A stretch of 64,000 bases of DNA from Miscanthus floridulus (GCF_019320115.1 NC_089587.1:88802939-88866938), one strand, 5' to 3'. Shown: positions 1-11,569, counted from the first letter of the stretch. The notes: generated by a model from the letters alone, not told the origin. Numbers and translations are program-made.

Positions 1-58
1 CTGTAGAACATGGCTTCTGTTGGAACAACTGAATGACAGATTCGTTGGGTGGGATTGA

Positions 59-410
59 GGGTTCGTTTGGTTGGGCTTTTAGCTTTGGCTTTTGGCCCCA
101 AAAGCCAAAAGCCCAACCAAAGGGCTGTTTTTTCAGACGGTTTTTTCAGAAGCAGCTGCTTTTCCGTAGTACAGTTTTGAAAGCTGGTTTGACCCTGCTT
201 TTGGCTTTTGGCTCTCTGCTTTTCGAAATTGGTGGAATAAAAAGTTCTTCCATAGTTGTTTCAAGAGAGATAAAGATAGAAGGTATATTTTATACTTGTT
301 TAACCAAACAGCTTTCAGTTTTTCTACAGCTCACAGCCCACAGCAGCTTTCTCACAGCTCACAGCCCACAGCAACTTTTTCCCACAGCCACAACTCAACC
401 AAACACACCC
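59..410. mobile_element. MITE-like element, imperfect terminal inverted repeats
   Basis: The left end reads GGGTTCGTTTGGTTGGG. The right end, reverse-complemented, reads GGGTGTGTTTGGTTGAG, giving imperfect terminal inverted repeats of about 17 bp. The interior is rich in self-complementary GGCTTTTGGC/GCCAAAAGCC stretches and runs of CACAGC. No coding capacity is seen. Flanking bases do not give a clear target duplication, so the superfamily (PIF/Harbinger or hAT) is undecided. Confidence 0.6.
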
Positions 411-468
411 TAAATCCCTACAAATGCCTGTTTTGCTAATGTATGAGCAGTTTGGTTTTGGCTTCTTC

Positions 469-963
469 TTATCTTGAAGACACTTGTGTTTCTCTGATTG
501 TTGAGTTGATGAAGTTCTGTCTGAGATGCTTGATCCTCCGGTCAGGTGGCGTGGACCTATCTCTGTTATTGAAGAAGTTGACAAGTTCTTGATTGTCAGA
601 TAGGAAGTTGATGTTGTGTAAATGCAGGCTCTCAGTGACAGCAGCGGCAAGCGCCAGGGCTGCTGCCTCTGCCATGACCACCGAGACAGAGTCTGCAATT
701 GCTGCCTTGATGTAGATATTTTGTGGAGGATTCGTTCCTGTGTTGATGATGAAGATTCCCAGGCCAGCCTTTTTTGGAGGTGAGGAGACTTGATCTGGAA
801 TAGTTGATGCATCTGTATAGCATCTGGATCCTGGGAGCAGTGCTGGTAGATGAACAAGGTATGTGTTTGTAAGCGAGTCATTGTACCTGTGCGCCTGATT
901 GTGGTCTGCATCCTGAATGCTTGTTGCGTCCTGAACATTTGTTCCTGCATGTGTATGAGTCAT
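469..963 (-). pseudogene. LINE-derived RNase H domain fragment
   Basis: A 164-codon frame on the minus strand resembles the RNase H domain found at the 3' end of plant LINE (non-LTR) polyproteins (RVT_3 type). Visible hallmarks are the strand-1 aspartate in CYTDAS, the glycine-rich AGLGIFI, an alanine-rich helix around MAEAAALALAAAV holding the expected glutamate, and FLSDNQELVNFFNN with the next acidic residue. No reverse transcriptase, endonuclease or poly(A) tail is seen nearby, so this is a fragment. It could also be a domesticated RNase H-like gene of the kind common in plants, but there is no clear gene structure around it. Confidence 0.6.
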
Positions 964-1278
964 ACCTGTGGTTGTAAGAGAGAGGCAGGTAGTGGTAAAT
1001 GGAAGAAAAGAGTCCCAGACTCTCAGTAAACGATGGAAATCCGTTTGTTGAGTTAGTCCAACGTGTACTCGTATGTCTACTGCTGTGTGTTAGCAACTAA
1101 GTGCATGTGAGTATCATAGTATGTGACACCTGAGCCAGAAATTGTAGCAAGTTTCTTTTCTTCTCTCTTTTTTTTTCAAATTCAAAGAGTAACCTTGTTA
1201 TTTTTTCCATTATTTTTTCAAAGTGCCTCCTATACAGCAGCATCTCAGCTTTCCAGGAACATCATGGCAGATTCTTTT

Positions 1279-1471
1279 CTCAAATGCACAGGTCGATGCC
1301 AAAGCATAATCAATAAGTGTACAAACGTTTCCAGATAGAAGAATTTAAAATTTGTCACCAAATAGCATAAACTTGGAGCCTCAAACGCACAGGTTGAAGG
1401 CAAATCATAATCATAAGTGTAGAAACGTTTCGAGATAGAAGAATATAAAATCTGCCACCAAATAGCAGCAA
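1279..1471. repeat. Two-copy tandem repeat, period about 101 bp
   Basis: Two adjacent diverged units begin CTCAAATGCACAGGT (1279) and CTCAAACGCACAGGT (1380). Both continue through AAGTGTA.AAACGTTT, ATAGAAGAAT and CACCAAATAGCA in the same order. The rest of 964-1606 holds no other recognisable gene. Confidence 0.75.
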
Positions 1472-3365
1472 CTTCGAGTTCCAACTCCTAACAAACCATT
1501 CAGCCTAATCTTATTTCTAAACCAAAATAGGACATGAGTCTCAAACAAAGCTAAGAAACCATTATATAAAGGTAACAAATGAACTCAATAGAACATAGCC
1601 ACCAAACTATCTGGATCTTGACCAAAATAAATATCTATTCTCTAACGCTTCAATTCTTGCATCTGAAGTATCAGACCAGTAGTCCACCAGAAACACTGAT
1701 TTGTTCTTCCCATTGTGTAATAGAAAATATCTTGATGAATCCATAGCAATAATCCTGTCCTGTATATGATAATCATTAATCTTCAATAGTTCATGTTGCA
1801 ACATATAAAAGTTAGCAGCCGTAAATATACGGGAACAAACCACTTCAATCTCATCGTGTTTTGTTAAAGGCACTGGCTGCGACTGTGAAGATCTGCAATC
1901 ATATTCAACCTCAGTTTCACGAAGGCGCGATACGCAGTTCTTATAGTGCTCAACCAAGTCAAGTAATGACATATATATGTCCAGGTGCCTGTGAAGACTT
2001 GAATTGAGACTTTCACTTCTCTGGTTACTTTTCATACCCAGGAAAAACTTGTCACATTGAAAAGCAGCAGCCCATAGTTTTCTATTCTTGTACATCATTG
2101 CAAGCCAATCTCTATTTGTTGCAGTCTCGTACTCGGAAAGAAAGGCATTCCATCTAGCTTCAAATGTTTCTGAACTAGCATAATACAAAAGTGTGCGGAA
2201 CCCATCCAAGCAGTTGCTATGCAAATGCTTGAGAATATTTTTCTCCACATGCCATGAACAGATGCGATGACTTACACCAGGAAGCACTTGCCGAATAGCT
2301 TTAATCATGGAGTAATCGCCATCAGTAATTACTGATTGTGGTTTCTTTTGACACATTGGTTTCAGAAATGCTTGGCGTACCCATACATACGAATCAGCGC
2401 GCTCATCACAAATTATGCCACAATGTTGCGGTGATGGTTGAGCCCAACAAATGGGACAAATAGCATCTTATACCTGTTCATCCGATAAGTGCTGTCAAAG
2501 ACGACCACGTCACCAAATGATTGGTAGTCCATACGAGATTGAGTATCGCACCAAAGTAAGCTCATCAGACGATTGTCATCATCGACTTTATAATCAAAAT
2601 AAAAATCTGATCACTATTCTTCCTCTTCAGCATGAGACCTAGAACTGTCCTTACATCACCTTATGCGATTCTTGACCTCTTGTTCTTAGAACAATAGTTG
2701 TAAATATCCTTAGTAACAGTGCCAACTTTGTCATATCCTCCATATCTGCATTGAAGAACATCTCTTATGACATGCTTACGGATTCCAGCAGCTTCCATTG
2801 ACATGATCTCATTTCTATGGAAGTCCTTAATCTTTCGGTGAGGCCATAGGAACAGAACTTCATCAGGCATAGCTAGGCGATGGTTATGCTCATCCACAAA
2901 ATTATTCACGTACCATACTGCACGAGATCTGTGTAGGCTAACATCAAGTAATGCACTGCAATCACATCGAGTTAGGGCTCGTGGTCTGCTGCTGTAATCC
3001 TCTTTGTCCAGCCATTTTCCATCTCGCTCCCCTTCTCTACAACACACAAACCGCCTGAACACAATTGCCCCTGACTGCTTGCTACGTCTCACTTTCTCTT
3101 TTCTAACACTGAAACCCTTGTCCCTCACATAATTATTATAGAATGTGAATGTCTCATCTTCACTTGCAAAAGTCTTTATTTGCTATGCTCCAGAACTCAT
3201 CCATTTTTTGTACCTGTCCCCAACATTTCCTTGTTATAACCAACATTGCCAGCTTCCTGCAAATGAAAATGGATAATGTTTCGCTCAATACTTGACATCA
3301 TACATTACTAAATTGGACACCAGTTGCAGAAAAGTGATATTGTTATTGATTTACCTTTCCATAGT

Positions 3366-5312
3366 TGAAAGCTCTAGTTTGGTTTTGGTAAATTGATGAA
3401 ACCCTAAGTGCTAACCTAATTTATCAAAGTGATTATGAGATAGGTAGCACTACTCCAAGTGATTAAACATGTGAAGATCATGACATGATGATGGTGATGG
3501 CATGGTGATGATCAAATGCTTGGACTTGGAAAAGGAGAAAGAAAAACAAAAGGCTCAAGGCAAAGGTGAAATTGATAGAAGCCTTTTGGTTTAGTGATCA
3601 AGACACTTACAGAGTATGATCATATTTAGGATCGATAGTCGTATTATTAAGAGTGGTAAAACTCGTATCGAAATGCGGTTATCAAAGTGTCACTAGATGC
3701 TCTAACTCATTGCATATACATTTAGGATCTAGTGGAGTGCTAACACCCTTGAAAATGCTTATGAAAATATGCTAACACGCATGCACAAAGGTGATACACA
3801 TTGTGTTTAGCACTTGGGAGAAAGGGTTCGAAACTTCACCGGCGGAGTGTCCGCCCGTAGAGTGCGGACAGTCCGACAATGACACCGACGCCCTGTACAG
3901 AAAAGACAGAGTTTCACAGAGTGCACCGGACGCTGGTCACGCAGTGACCGGACGCTGGGGTCTACGTTCGGTTAGTGGCGCGCAGTGAAGGCCACCCTTG
4001 GTCTCTTGACCGGACGCAGGCGACCGGACTCTGGCTGAACTCTGTTCAGCGTCCGGTCGTGCTGATGTGGCGTCGCACAGAGGAGACAGTGAGTGATCGG
4101 ACGCTGGGCGCGTCCGGTCGGTGGTGACCGGACGCGTCCGGTCGTGAGTGGAACCTTACTGGAAACGACCGGACACTGGGGTCCTGCGTCCGGTCACTTT
4201 CAAGCAGCGTGTCCGGTCACAACTTAAATGTATTGATGACCGTTGAAATCGAGAGATCAACATTTGAAGCAGAGGCCATGTGGCGTGCATCGCGCGACCG
4301 GACGCTGGGGTCCTACGTCCGGTCGATCTGACCGGCGCGTCCGGTCGCCCTGACTTTTCAGTGAACAGAGAGCCAACGACTCTATTCGTGGGGGCTCTCT
4401 ATTTAAGCCCCATGGCCGGCTCAGGCTCATCCTCTTGGTCATTTGCATTAACATAGCAACCTTGTAAGCTTAGCCAAACTACTCTCACTCATCTCTATCA
4501 TTGATTCATCATCTTTGTGAGATTTGGAGAGAATCCAAGTGTATTGCTTGAGTGATTGCATCTAGAGACACTTGGTGTTCGTGTTTCGCTGCGGGATTCG
4601 CTTGTTGCTCTTGGCGGTTGCCACCACCTAGACGGCTTGGTGCAGCGGAGGAGGATTAGCACGAGTTGGTGATTGTTCGTGGCCATCTCCGGTGATTGTG
4701 ATGAGACTTGTGCCATCTCCGGCGGAGCGTTGAAAGGTAACCCTAGTGGATTGCTTGTGTCATTGAGTTACCTCACTTATGGGTAGGTTCTTGCGATGAC
4801 CAATTATGTGGACGAGGTTCATACAACACATCTTAGCCGCCGAACCACCAAGTGTTGGTCGACACAATGGGGACGTAGCATGTTGGCAAGCACGTGAACC
4901 TCAGGAGAAAATTGGATGTCTCTTGCCCTTTGGTAATCTCCCGGTAATTGATTTAGTATTCATCTTGTGATTGGTTCACTCCTCTACACGGCGATATAAT
5001 CACACTACTCACTCATTTATATTCTCGCAAACTAGTTGTAGCAAGCTCTTTAGTGTAGCTAGAATTGAGAGCTTGCTTTGTAGTTTGAATTCATCTAGTG
5101 GAGCTCTTTAGTGTAGCAAGTGTGAGAGCTCTTAGTAAGTAGTGACTTAGCAAATTGTGTGTCTAGTGATCATAGTAACTAGAATTGTTAGATACGTGGC
5201 TTACAACCTTTATAGAGTTAGAGCAAGTTTACAATTCGCTATTTGTTATACTAATCAAATTGCTCTAGTTGGTTTGTAGATTTTTAAATAGGCTATGCAC
5301 CCCCCCTCTATC
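3366..5312 (+). mobile_element. Solo LTR (about 1.95 kb) with GACCGGACGC-rich U3
   Basis: It starts TGAAAGCTCTAGTTTGGTTTTGG, shown by the same TGAAAG start as the complete solo LTR at 32875-35267. It ends in the C-rich ...GCACCCCCCCTCTA segment typical of the 3' end of this LTR class. The centre carries dense GACCGGACGC/GCGTCCGGTC motifs and a segment ending CTCTATTTAAGCC that looks like a TATA region. No gag or pol is present. The last few LTR bases and the target duplication are not clear, so the right end is approximate. It separates the FRS 5' exon from the FAR1 domain. Confidence 0.75.
3960..4365. repeat. Inverted GACCGGACGC / GCGTCCGGTC repeat cluster
   Basis: The decamer GACCGGACGC and its reverse complement, with one-base variants, recur about every 15-50 bp in mixed orientation. 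Neighbouring copies could pair into many short hairpins. The cluster lies upstream of the TATA-like CTATTTAAG at about 4400, that is, in the probable U3 promoter region of the LTR. Confidence 0.8.
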
Positions 5313-5519
5313 TATATTAGGACGGCCTCGCCACCGCCAGAATGGTTGCCTTTCGATGGAAAACTTGTATCCGTAGAGGTATCCGTATCCTCTGACCTAC
5401 TATCATCACCATCCTCAGAACTACTATCATCACCGGTCCCAAGATCGAAGAATAAATTCTCCTCACATCCAGCATATCCGATGTTGTCCATGGCAGATTC
5501 ATGTAGCGTATCCCTGATA

Positions 5520-6290
5520 AGAGGATATTTCAGCTTCAGCCTTACAATTTCAAACCATGTGTGCTACCTCAACAAAATGGATGCAAAAGCATGATGCATA
5601 CCTGGTTTCCATGCCCTCTCGTCCGCCGTGGATGGCCCCTGCCTCATCGGTGGGGCTGGCGGCACCGTCCATGGCACAGCCGTCGCGCTGGTCATCCTCG
5701 AACACTTCAAAAACAGGTAGGAGTTGGCGACGAACTTCCATTTCGCTGCCAGCACAACGAAATGGGATCGGTGGAGAAGGGGGAGGAGACGCCAAACCTG
5801 GTGGCTCCCGGATCACAGGGCGCCGGCGGTTCGTTGGCGTGAGCGGGCCGCGGATAGAAGCCTACCGTCCGGTGACGCGGCGGGGCACGGGCGGGCGCCT
5901 CCCTCGGCCGGTTGCGCGTGGGGGCCATGGGGGCGCGGACGGCCGCCTCCCCCGGTCGGTGTGCCCTGCGTCGCGGCGACTGGTGGCGCATGGTGCGGTG
6001 GGGGCGCGGACGGAGGGGGAAGGAGGCGCGGTGGGGGCGATGGGGGTGCGGTGGCCGGTGGCATGCCGTCTTCTTCCGCTTCGGCGGCGCCGCGCTGGTG
6101 GTCCATGTGGCAAAGCTCGAAGAAATGAGATCGGGATGGGATCGACCGAAGGAGTAGCGCGCGGAGCGGTGGCTGCTGGTGACGCCGTCTCGGACGTACT
6201 AATGGAGCGACGCAGATGGGCTGGACCCGGGGCTGTGCTTGGACGGGCTGAGCCCAGGCGGGACCCAGATACAAAATAATAAAACAATTA
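5520..6290. other. GC-rich, CpG-dense segment, possible 5' exon/promoter of the FRS pseudogene
   Basis: This segment has abundant CpG and long overlapping open frames on both strands, with no recognisable domain. A donor-like ACCAG/GTATGC on the minus strand near 5605 sits upstream of the FRS start, which fits a 5' untranslated exon plus intron. I do not call any of the open frames as a protein. Confidence 0.4.
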
Positions 6291-6527
6291 ATTTCTTTAA
6301 TTAGCTGCTTTGAGATTCGTGCCATTTTAAAAAAAGGGAGTACCAGAGCAGTTGCCTATGAAAAATGATCGTAAACTTGCTAATATTTAACTCACAAATG
6401 ATATAAAATCTGATATATCATCTGAAAGTTCAAGATAAATGTAGTATGTGTCCTTTCATGGATTTGGCGATTAGTACCATATTTGTGAGATATATAGATA
6501 GGATCCTGAGAGATGAGATGTACCTTT

Positions 6528-7649
6528 CGACCATAAAGAGTCACATCAACGCATGTGATTGAGGAGTAGTGTGCTACCATGGTTCTCGGCCTCGCCGTAG
6601 TGGTTGTCATGACAGCGATGTCACCACAGACTGAGCTTGAGTCTCCGCATGCACGGCGGCGAGTCCCCGTCGATCTCAAGACATCCAGGCGGCCAGCCTA
6701 GGCGAAAGAAGAGTGCAGCTTGTTCAAGCCTCGGTGCGGAGATCCTAGTCGCCTTCTTGTGGAAGCACTTGCCTATGTGTAGAACCCGGAGGCTAGGAGT
6801 CCTCAGCTCCAGCGACACCGAATAGACCTCCTCCACCCACAGCTCCGAGAGCACGTCGGCTTGGAGCCGCAACTCTTCTTTGAAATCATCAGAAAGCCAA
6901 ACCTTGTTCAAGCGCAGCTTCTGCAGGCGCGGGCAACTCGCCGACGACACGAGGCAGGCAAGGAGGTGACCTCCGCCGTCAGCGATCGTGATCCTTTCGA
7001 GCGAGAGATCCCTGAGCGATACGAATTCCATGGCGGTGGCGGCGGGGAGCCGGAGCCTTACTCCACCTAATGCCAAACGCATGGTCTCCAGCAGCCTTGG
7101 AGGGCTAGCAAGCTCGTCAAGAAGCACTACCACGAGCTCCTTTTTCCAACCCTGCTTGCCGGCGTACTCCCTCTTGACGTCATGGCAATCTAGATCCAGG
7201 ATGAAGCGCTTCAGACCCTGCTGAGAAACGTACCGGATTCACCCTTGCGCGGCATCGATCAACGCCGGCATTATTAGTTGTTCCAGGTGCTCGGAGCCCG
7301 TGGTACACGAGATCGCCAGGCTCTCGATGGCGGCGCAGCCGGATTGGGTACGACTACCACGCCGGGAAAGGACGCCGTTGACGAAGGAGACGTACCGCTC
7401 CAAGGCTGCGCACCGCTAGGTCGCCGTGGTGGACGACACTGCCGGCGGGCGAGAGGAGAAGCGGAGCGCGGGAACGCGCGCCCAGAGCCCGAGCCACCGC
7501 TGCGAGAGCGCGCCCATGCGCGCCGCGTCCGACGCGTCGGGCACCAACTCGAGGATGTGGAGGAGCACGTCATCGTGCAGGCCGCTGATCAGGTCGTCGA
7601 TGTCGCCGGCCCCATCCGCATTGCGCGAGTCCTCCGCCGCGGAATCCAT
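6528..7649 (-). pseudogene. F-box/LRR (FBD-type) protein, first exon, with nonsense codons
   Basis: F-box proteins are substrate receptors of SCF ubiquitin ligases. The frame opens MDSAAEDSRNADGAGDID and is followed by an F-box (residues about 20-60: LISGLHDDVLLHILELVPDA, then LSQRWLGLWARVPALRFSS). Leucine-rich repeats such as LRDLSLERI, LQKLRLNKVWLSDD and SLRVLHIGKCF follow. The whole 343 codons down to 6621 stay in one frame, broken only by TAG at 7416-7418 and TGA at 7239-7241. Both fall where a tryptophan codon would fit. A third stop at 6621-6623 and a frameshift follow, with family-like sequence (SSITCVDVTLYG) continuing to a donor-like GAAAG/GTACAT near 6528. Later exons are not identified. 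Confidence 0.8.
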
Positions 7650-7939
7650 GCTTCGATCTCCAACCTGGCTCAGGAACTAGATGCATTTATTTAACACACA
7701 CACGACCACCATATCCACCCCGACTTGACACGTACGTTAATACCTCTGGAAAGGCTAGCGTTCGGGCGTTCGCGTCTACTTCACGTAGGCACGCTGCTGT
7801 GCCCGCCTGCACGCCTACGCCCACTTCATGTGAGGGCTCACGTCACTCTGTGTCCCGCGCCCACTCCGTCTCGATCTTCGCCCGCATGGTTTCCCGCCCC
7901 TACCACTTGCGTCCCCTTCACACCCACGCATATGTAGAT

Positions 7940-8375
7940 GGGTCCCTCTATAATATATGCAACACTAGATCTACTTTTGCAACATCTAGAGAAAACATTT
8001 GTAACATACGTTCGAAATAGTTGAAACATTTGCAACATGCGTCTGAAAATACGAGGAAAACACGTGTGTAGCCATTGCAAAACATATGCAGCATCTAGAC
8101 AAAACACTTTGTAACATATGTGTGAAACATATGCAATACTTGGATAAAACACATGCAACATAAGTGTGAAACATATGCAACACCCAGATAAAACACGTGC
8201 AACATACGTCTGAAATAGCTGAAACATTTAGAACATACGCTTGAAATATAAGTGTATAGCCATTACAACATATACAACACCCTGATATACTTTTGCAACA
8301 TCCACATGAAACACTTGCAACATGCATATGAAACACCTGAAACACTTGAAACATACGCTTGCAACATGCGCTTTT
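7940..8375. repeat. Degenerate minisatellite of AAACAYTTGCAACAT units
   Basis: Variants of GAAACATTTGCAACATGCGTCTG, ATAAAACACATGCAACATAAGTG and similar recur with a quasi-period of roughly 40-45 bp. The open frames running through it are by-products of the repeat. No gene is supported. Confidence 0.7.
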
Positions 8376-8793
8376 CAGCGCAACATCTTCTTGCTGCTTA
8401 GGCGAATCGAGGCTCGTCGACGTGGAGCTCGATGCCATGGAGGTTGCCAGTGTGGAGCTCATCGATGGTGTGGATCTCAGCGCCGCAGAGCTCGCTGGCA
8501 ACACGCGGCTTGTCGACGGCAGCGCATGCAGAGCTCAGCGACGACACTTAGATGCCGGCGGCACGGAGCTCGGTGACGCGCGAAGCTCAGCGGGGCGGTT
8601 GCGTGGGGTGAGGAAGCCGATGGGGTGGTCGGTTTGGATGGAGGTTGCATGGAGGAGAGCGCTCAGAGGCACGGGAGCTAGCGGTGGCCGTGGAAGCTAA
8701 GCGGGCAGCCATGGCCCTCGGTGCCTGCGCTCTCGAGCGGAGCGAGGGCGAGCAAATGGGAGAGGGAGAGAGGGCGCTGGCTCGGTCTCCACA
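8376..8793. other. GC-rich unassigned segment
   Basis: GC-rich DNA with repeated GTGGAGCTC/GAGCTCG motifs lies between the minisatellite and the CACTA element. Open frames occur on both strands but none has a recognisable domain. It may belong to the same repeat family as the minisatellite. Confidence 0.35.
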
Positions 8794-8814
8794 CTTCACT
8801 ACAGGAAACCGGGA

Positions 8815-9690
8815 TTTTGCCCAGTGCTCAAATCTTTGCCGAGTGCCAAATATCGGGCACTCGGCAAAGGCCACCTTTGCCGAGTGCCGCACTCGGCGAA
8901 ACTTGGCACTCGGCAAATAGGGCTTTGCCGAGTGTCTGGCACTCGGCAAAATAAGGCACTCAGCAAAGCCAAACTTTGCCCAGTGCCAGCACTCGGCAAA
9001 GTTGGGCACTCGGCAAAGAGGCGCCCGGGGATAACGGTACCCAACGCCGTCCCCTTTGCCGAGTGCCTTCTGTTTGTGAACACCATACGTGATGACGTCC
9101 TCCAAACGTTTTCAAATTTTTACCACCGCATATGCATGTGATATCACGACATCTCGCCAAGTTTCATGATTTTCGGGATTCATTTGAATTTTATAGAATT
9201 AAATAACCACTCGCACGCAAGTTCGCGACGTTGCCCCGTGAGCACGTTGATCGAAATTTAGAGACAGTTCCTAGATTTAGCATAAAGTGACACTAACAAA
9301 CAAGAATAACATTTTTGGAATGGATCAAAACTATTATTCGATGCACCTGCAGTTTAAACCTATATTTTCCGAAAAATTGCAAGAAAACGAAATAAAGTGA
9401 AGAAATATAGCAAACAGCAATGAAATTGTGCCAAATTTGAACATGTTGTTCATGGTACAAATACAAATCTAAGAAAAAAAGTTGGTGGCAAAAAAAAAAA
9501 TTATTTTGCCGAGTGCCAAGGTTTGGCACTCGGCAAAGTGAATATTTTGCCGAGTGCTAGCCCTAGGCACTCGGCAAAGCCAGGACAGGATTTTTTTTAA
9601 TTTTTTATTTCGCCGAGTGCCAGATCGGGGGCACTCGGCAAAATACTTTATTTGCCGAGTGCCCCGGATCTAGCACTCGGCAAAGAGGTT
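8815..9690. repeat. Left subterminal TTTGCCGAGTGC array of the CACTA element
   Basis: More than ten copies of TTTGCCGAGTGC or its inverse GCACTCGGCAAA occur, often paired as palindromes around a short spacer. They are densest at 8815-9065 and 9505-9690, with an AT-rich gap between. Confidence 0.85.
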
Positions 9691-9869
9691 TGAAATATAA
9701 AAAAATCCAGACACACGCACACACCACACACGCACACACACACGCGCCGTAGCCGCCCCGTCGCCGCGCCGTAGCCGCTGCGCCGCCGCTGTCGGAGCCG
9801 CCGCGCCGCAGCCGCCGGCTCCCCGCGCGCCCGCCCCGCTGGCTCCCCGGCCCGCGCGCCCGCGCGCCC

Positions 9870-10225
9870 GCAGTAGGAAGGAGGAGGAGGTAGGAGGAAG
9901 AGGAGGAAGGAAAGGAGGAAGGAGAAGAAGGGGAGGAGGAAGAAGAAGAAAGAGAAGGGAGGAGAGAAGGAGAAGGGGAGAAGAGGAGAAGAGGAGAAGA
10001 GGAGAAGAGAGGAGAAGAGAGGAGAAGAAAGGTGCCGCCTCGGTTCGTCGACCCTCACGCCGTAGCGGTCGTCCCCGTTGTCGTCGCCGGCCCTCGGTCT
10101 TCGCATTCTCGCTGGCAAGGTATGCCCTAATGTTAGTATTAGTTAGTAAGTAGTAGTGTTAGTAGTAGTAGTTAATTAGTAGTGTTAGTATTAGTTAGTA
10201 AGTCGTAGTGACAGTAGTAGTTGTA
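9870..10225. repeat. Purine (GGAGAA) tract followed by GTA/TAGTAG microsatellite
   Basis: From about 9876 to 10030 the plus strand is almost pure purine (GGAGGAAGA, then GGAGAAGA units). A TAGTAGTAG/TTAGTAAG microsatellite follows at 10130-10225. Both lie in the 5' untranslated part of the CACTA coding region. Confidence 0.8.
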
Positions 10226-10606
10226 GTTGTTGTTCATAGTTTTAGTGTTAGTAGTAGTTATTGTTGTATGTATGTGGTTGATGGCCTTCGTGCCTATGTT
10301 TGGTATACATGTGGTTGTTGGCCTTCGCGCCAATGTTTTCTGCAGATTTTGGGAACCTCTCCGTGCAGGGGAGGTGCTGCCGAAATTTTCAATGGAGTCT
10401 AACCATTTGCCTTTTCTTTGCAGGACGAGGACCGTTGGGAGGCACTCGGCGACCCCGATCATCTTCGTCGGCGTTGCGGTTCTACCTGCACCGCGTCGCC
10501 TCACCACTGCAGCGACTCGCCACCGCCCCACTAGATGTATAGTAGGAACGCCTTATGGATTTACCTGCAGTTTTTATTACTCGCTTACATATGCATGTGC
10601 CAGAGG

Positions 10607-11569
10607 ATGGATAACTGTGAGTGGATGTACACGGGCCACGCAAGTATGACCCCAGAATAGATGACCAAGACCAATGCTTTCCTGGAGCATGCATTTGGTG
10701 AGGCTGCTAAAGGGTCAGCCCGGATGCCGTGTCCGTGCAGCAAATGTGGCAACAAGAAAAGAAAAATTAAGAGGCTCGTGGGGGAAGATCTTATCAAGTA
10801 TGGATTCATGGCAAACTATACCCGCTGGATCCACCATGGTGAAGCCGATCGTATTAGAGAGGAGGTGGTGAGACAGCGTCTCGAGGATTATGATGGAGAT
10901 GGCGGGGTAGCAGACTGGATGGATGACATTCAGTAGGCACGGTTCGGTGAAGGATTGGAGGAGAAGCCAGAGGAAAGCGCAAAGGCGTTCTATGATATGC
11001 TGTCTTCAGCGCAGAAGCCCTTGCACGAAAAGACAACGGTATCGCAGCTAGATGCAATTGGACGCATCATGGGGTTGAAGTCGTAGTTTAGCATGAGTCG
11101 GGACAACTTCGATGGTATGTTGGCAGTTTTTGGATCCCTGCTTCCGAAGGATCACATCCTGCCGAAGAACTTGTACGAGTCACATAAACTTCTTCGTGCA
11201 CTTAAGATGCCGTATGAGCAGATCCATACTTGTCCAAATGGATGCGTCCTTTTTAGGAAAGATCACGAGGGAGCAACGCACTGTCCAAAGTGCAAATTCT
11301 CTAGGTACCTGGAGGTCAACACTAGTGATGGCAAGAAGGAACAGCTGAGTATCCCAACGAAGGTCCTACGGTACCTTCCTTTCATACCAAGGATCCAATG
11401 GCTGTACATGACAGAGGAGTCCGCGAAACAGATGACATGGCACAAAAATGGCAAAAGGTACAATCCCGTTTCAGAGGAGGCCGGTGATTCGTCCCAAGGG
11501 CGACAAGTAAGTATCCGTTCATTTTGCATCTCTTCTTGTTCATATGCTGAAAACCGAACTGCGGACTAA
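10607..11569 (+). pseudogene. CACTA TNP2-type transposase, N-terminal part only
   Basis: The frame starts at ATG 10607 (MDNCEWMYTGHASM) and carries the transposase-associated domain, with MPCPCSKCGNKKRK followed by YGFMANYTRWIHHGE. It then runs into the conserved TNP2 lead-in (LLPKDHILPKNLYESHKLLR, HTCPNGCVLFRKDH, HCPKCKFSRY). All of 10607-11569 is one frame, interrupted by three TAG codons at 10658, 10934 and 11084. The frame ends where the catalytic Transposase_21 (DDE) domain should begin, and no trace of that domain follows. The protein is therefore inactive. Confidence 0.85.

Larger units (their letters stand above)
1607..5491 (-). pseudogene. FAR1-related (FRS) gene, split by a solo LTR
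   Basis: FRS/FHY3 proteins are transcription factors domesticated from Mutator-like (MULE) transposases. Pieces read right to left. An acidic Ser/Asp/Glu-rich start lies at about 5491-5313 (begins MDNIGYAGCEENLFFDLGTG). After the inserted LTR comes the FAR1 DNA-binding domain (about 3175-2661), with FYNNYVRDKGFSVRKEK, the zinc-ligand-type CDCSA and DEHNHRLA. The MULE domain core follows at about 2600-1607, with YQSFGDVVVFDSTYRMNRYK, VITDGDYSMIKAIRQVLPG and HRICSWHVEKNILKHL. Breaks: an in-frame TAG just before the FAR1 domain (about 3180), a frameshift with stops near 2420, and loss of the C-terminal SWIM zinc finger after 1607. A splice-donor-like AAAG/GTAAATC beside the LTR (3355-3365) suggests insertion at an intron edge. 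The assignment to the family is secure, and loss of function very likely. Confidence 0.85.

Noticed and set aside
33..413. 126-codon plus-strand open frame
   Set aside because: It lies wholly within the MITE-like inverted-repeat element and its codons follow the repeats, so there is no protein signal.
5557..6325. Many long overlapping open frames on both strands
   Set aside because: High GC content suppresses stop codons in all frames. Translations are Arg/Pro/Ala-rich and carry no recognisable domain.
7838..8504. Cys/Phe-rich minus-strand frames that look like a small secreted protein
   Set aside because: They are translations of the AAACAYTTGCAACAT minisatellite in different frames, with no gene structure.
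8822..9141. Frames with repeated LCRVPHSAK-like peptides
   Set aside because: These are translations of the TTTGCCGAGTGC subterminal CACTA array, not a repeat protein.
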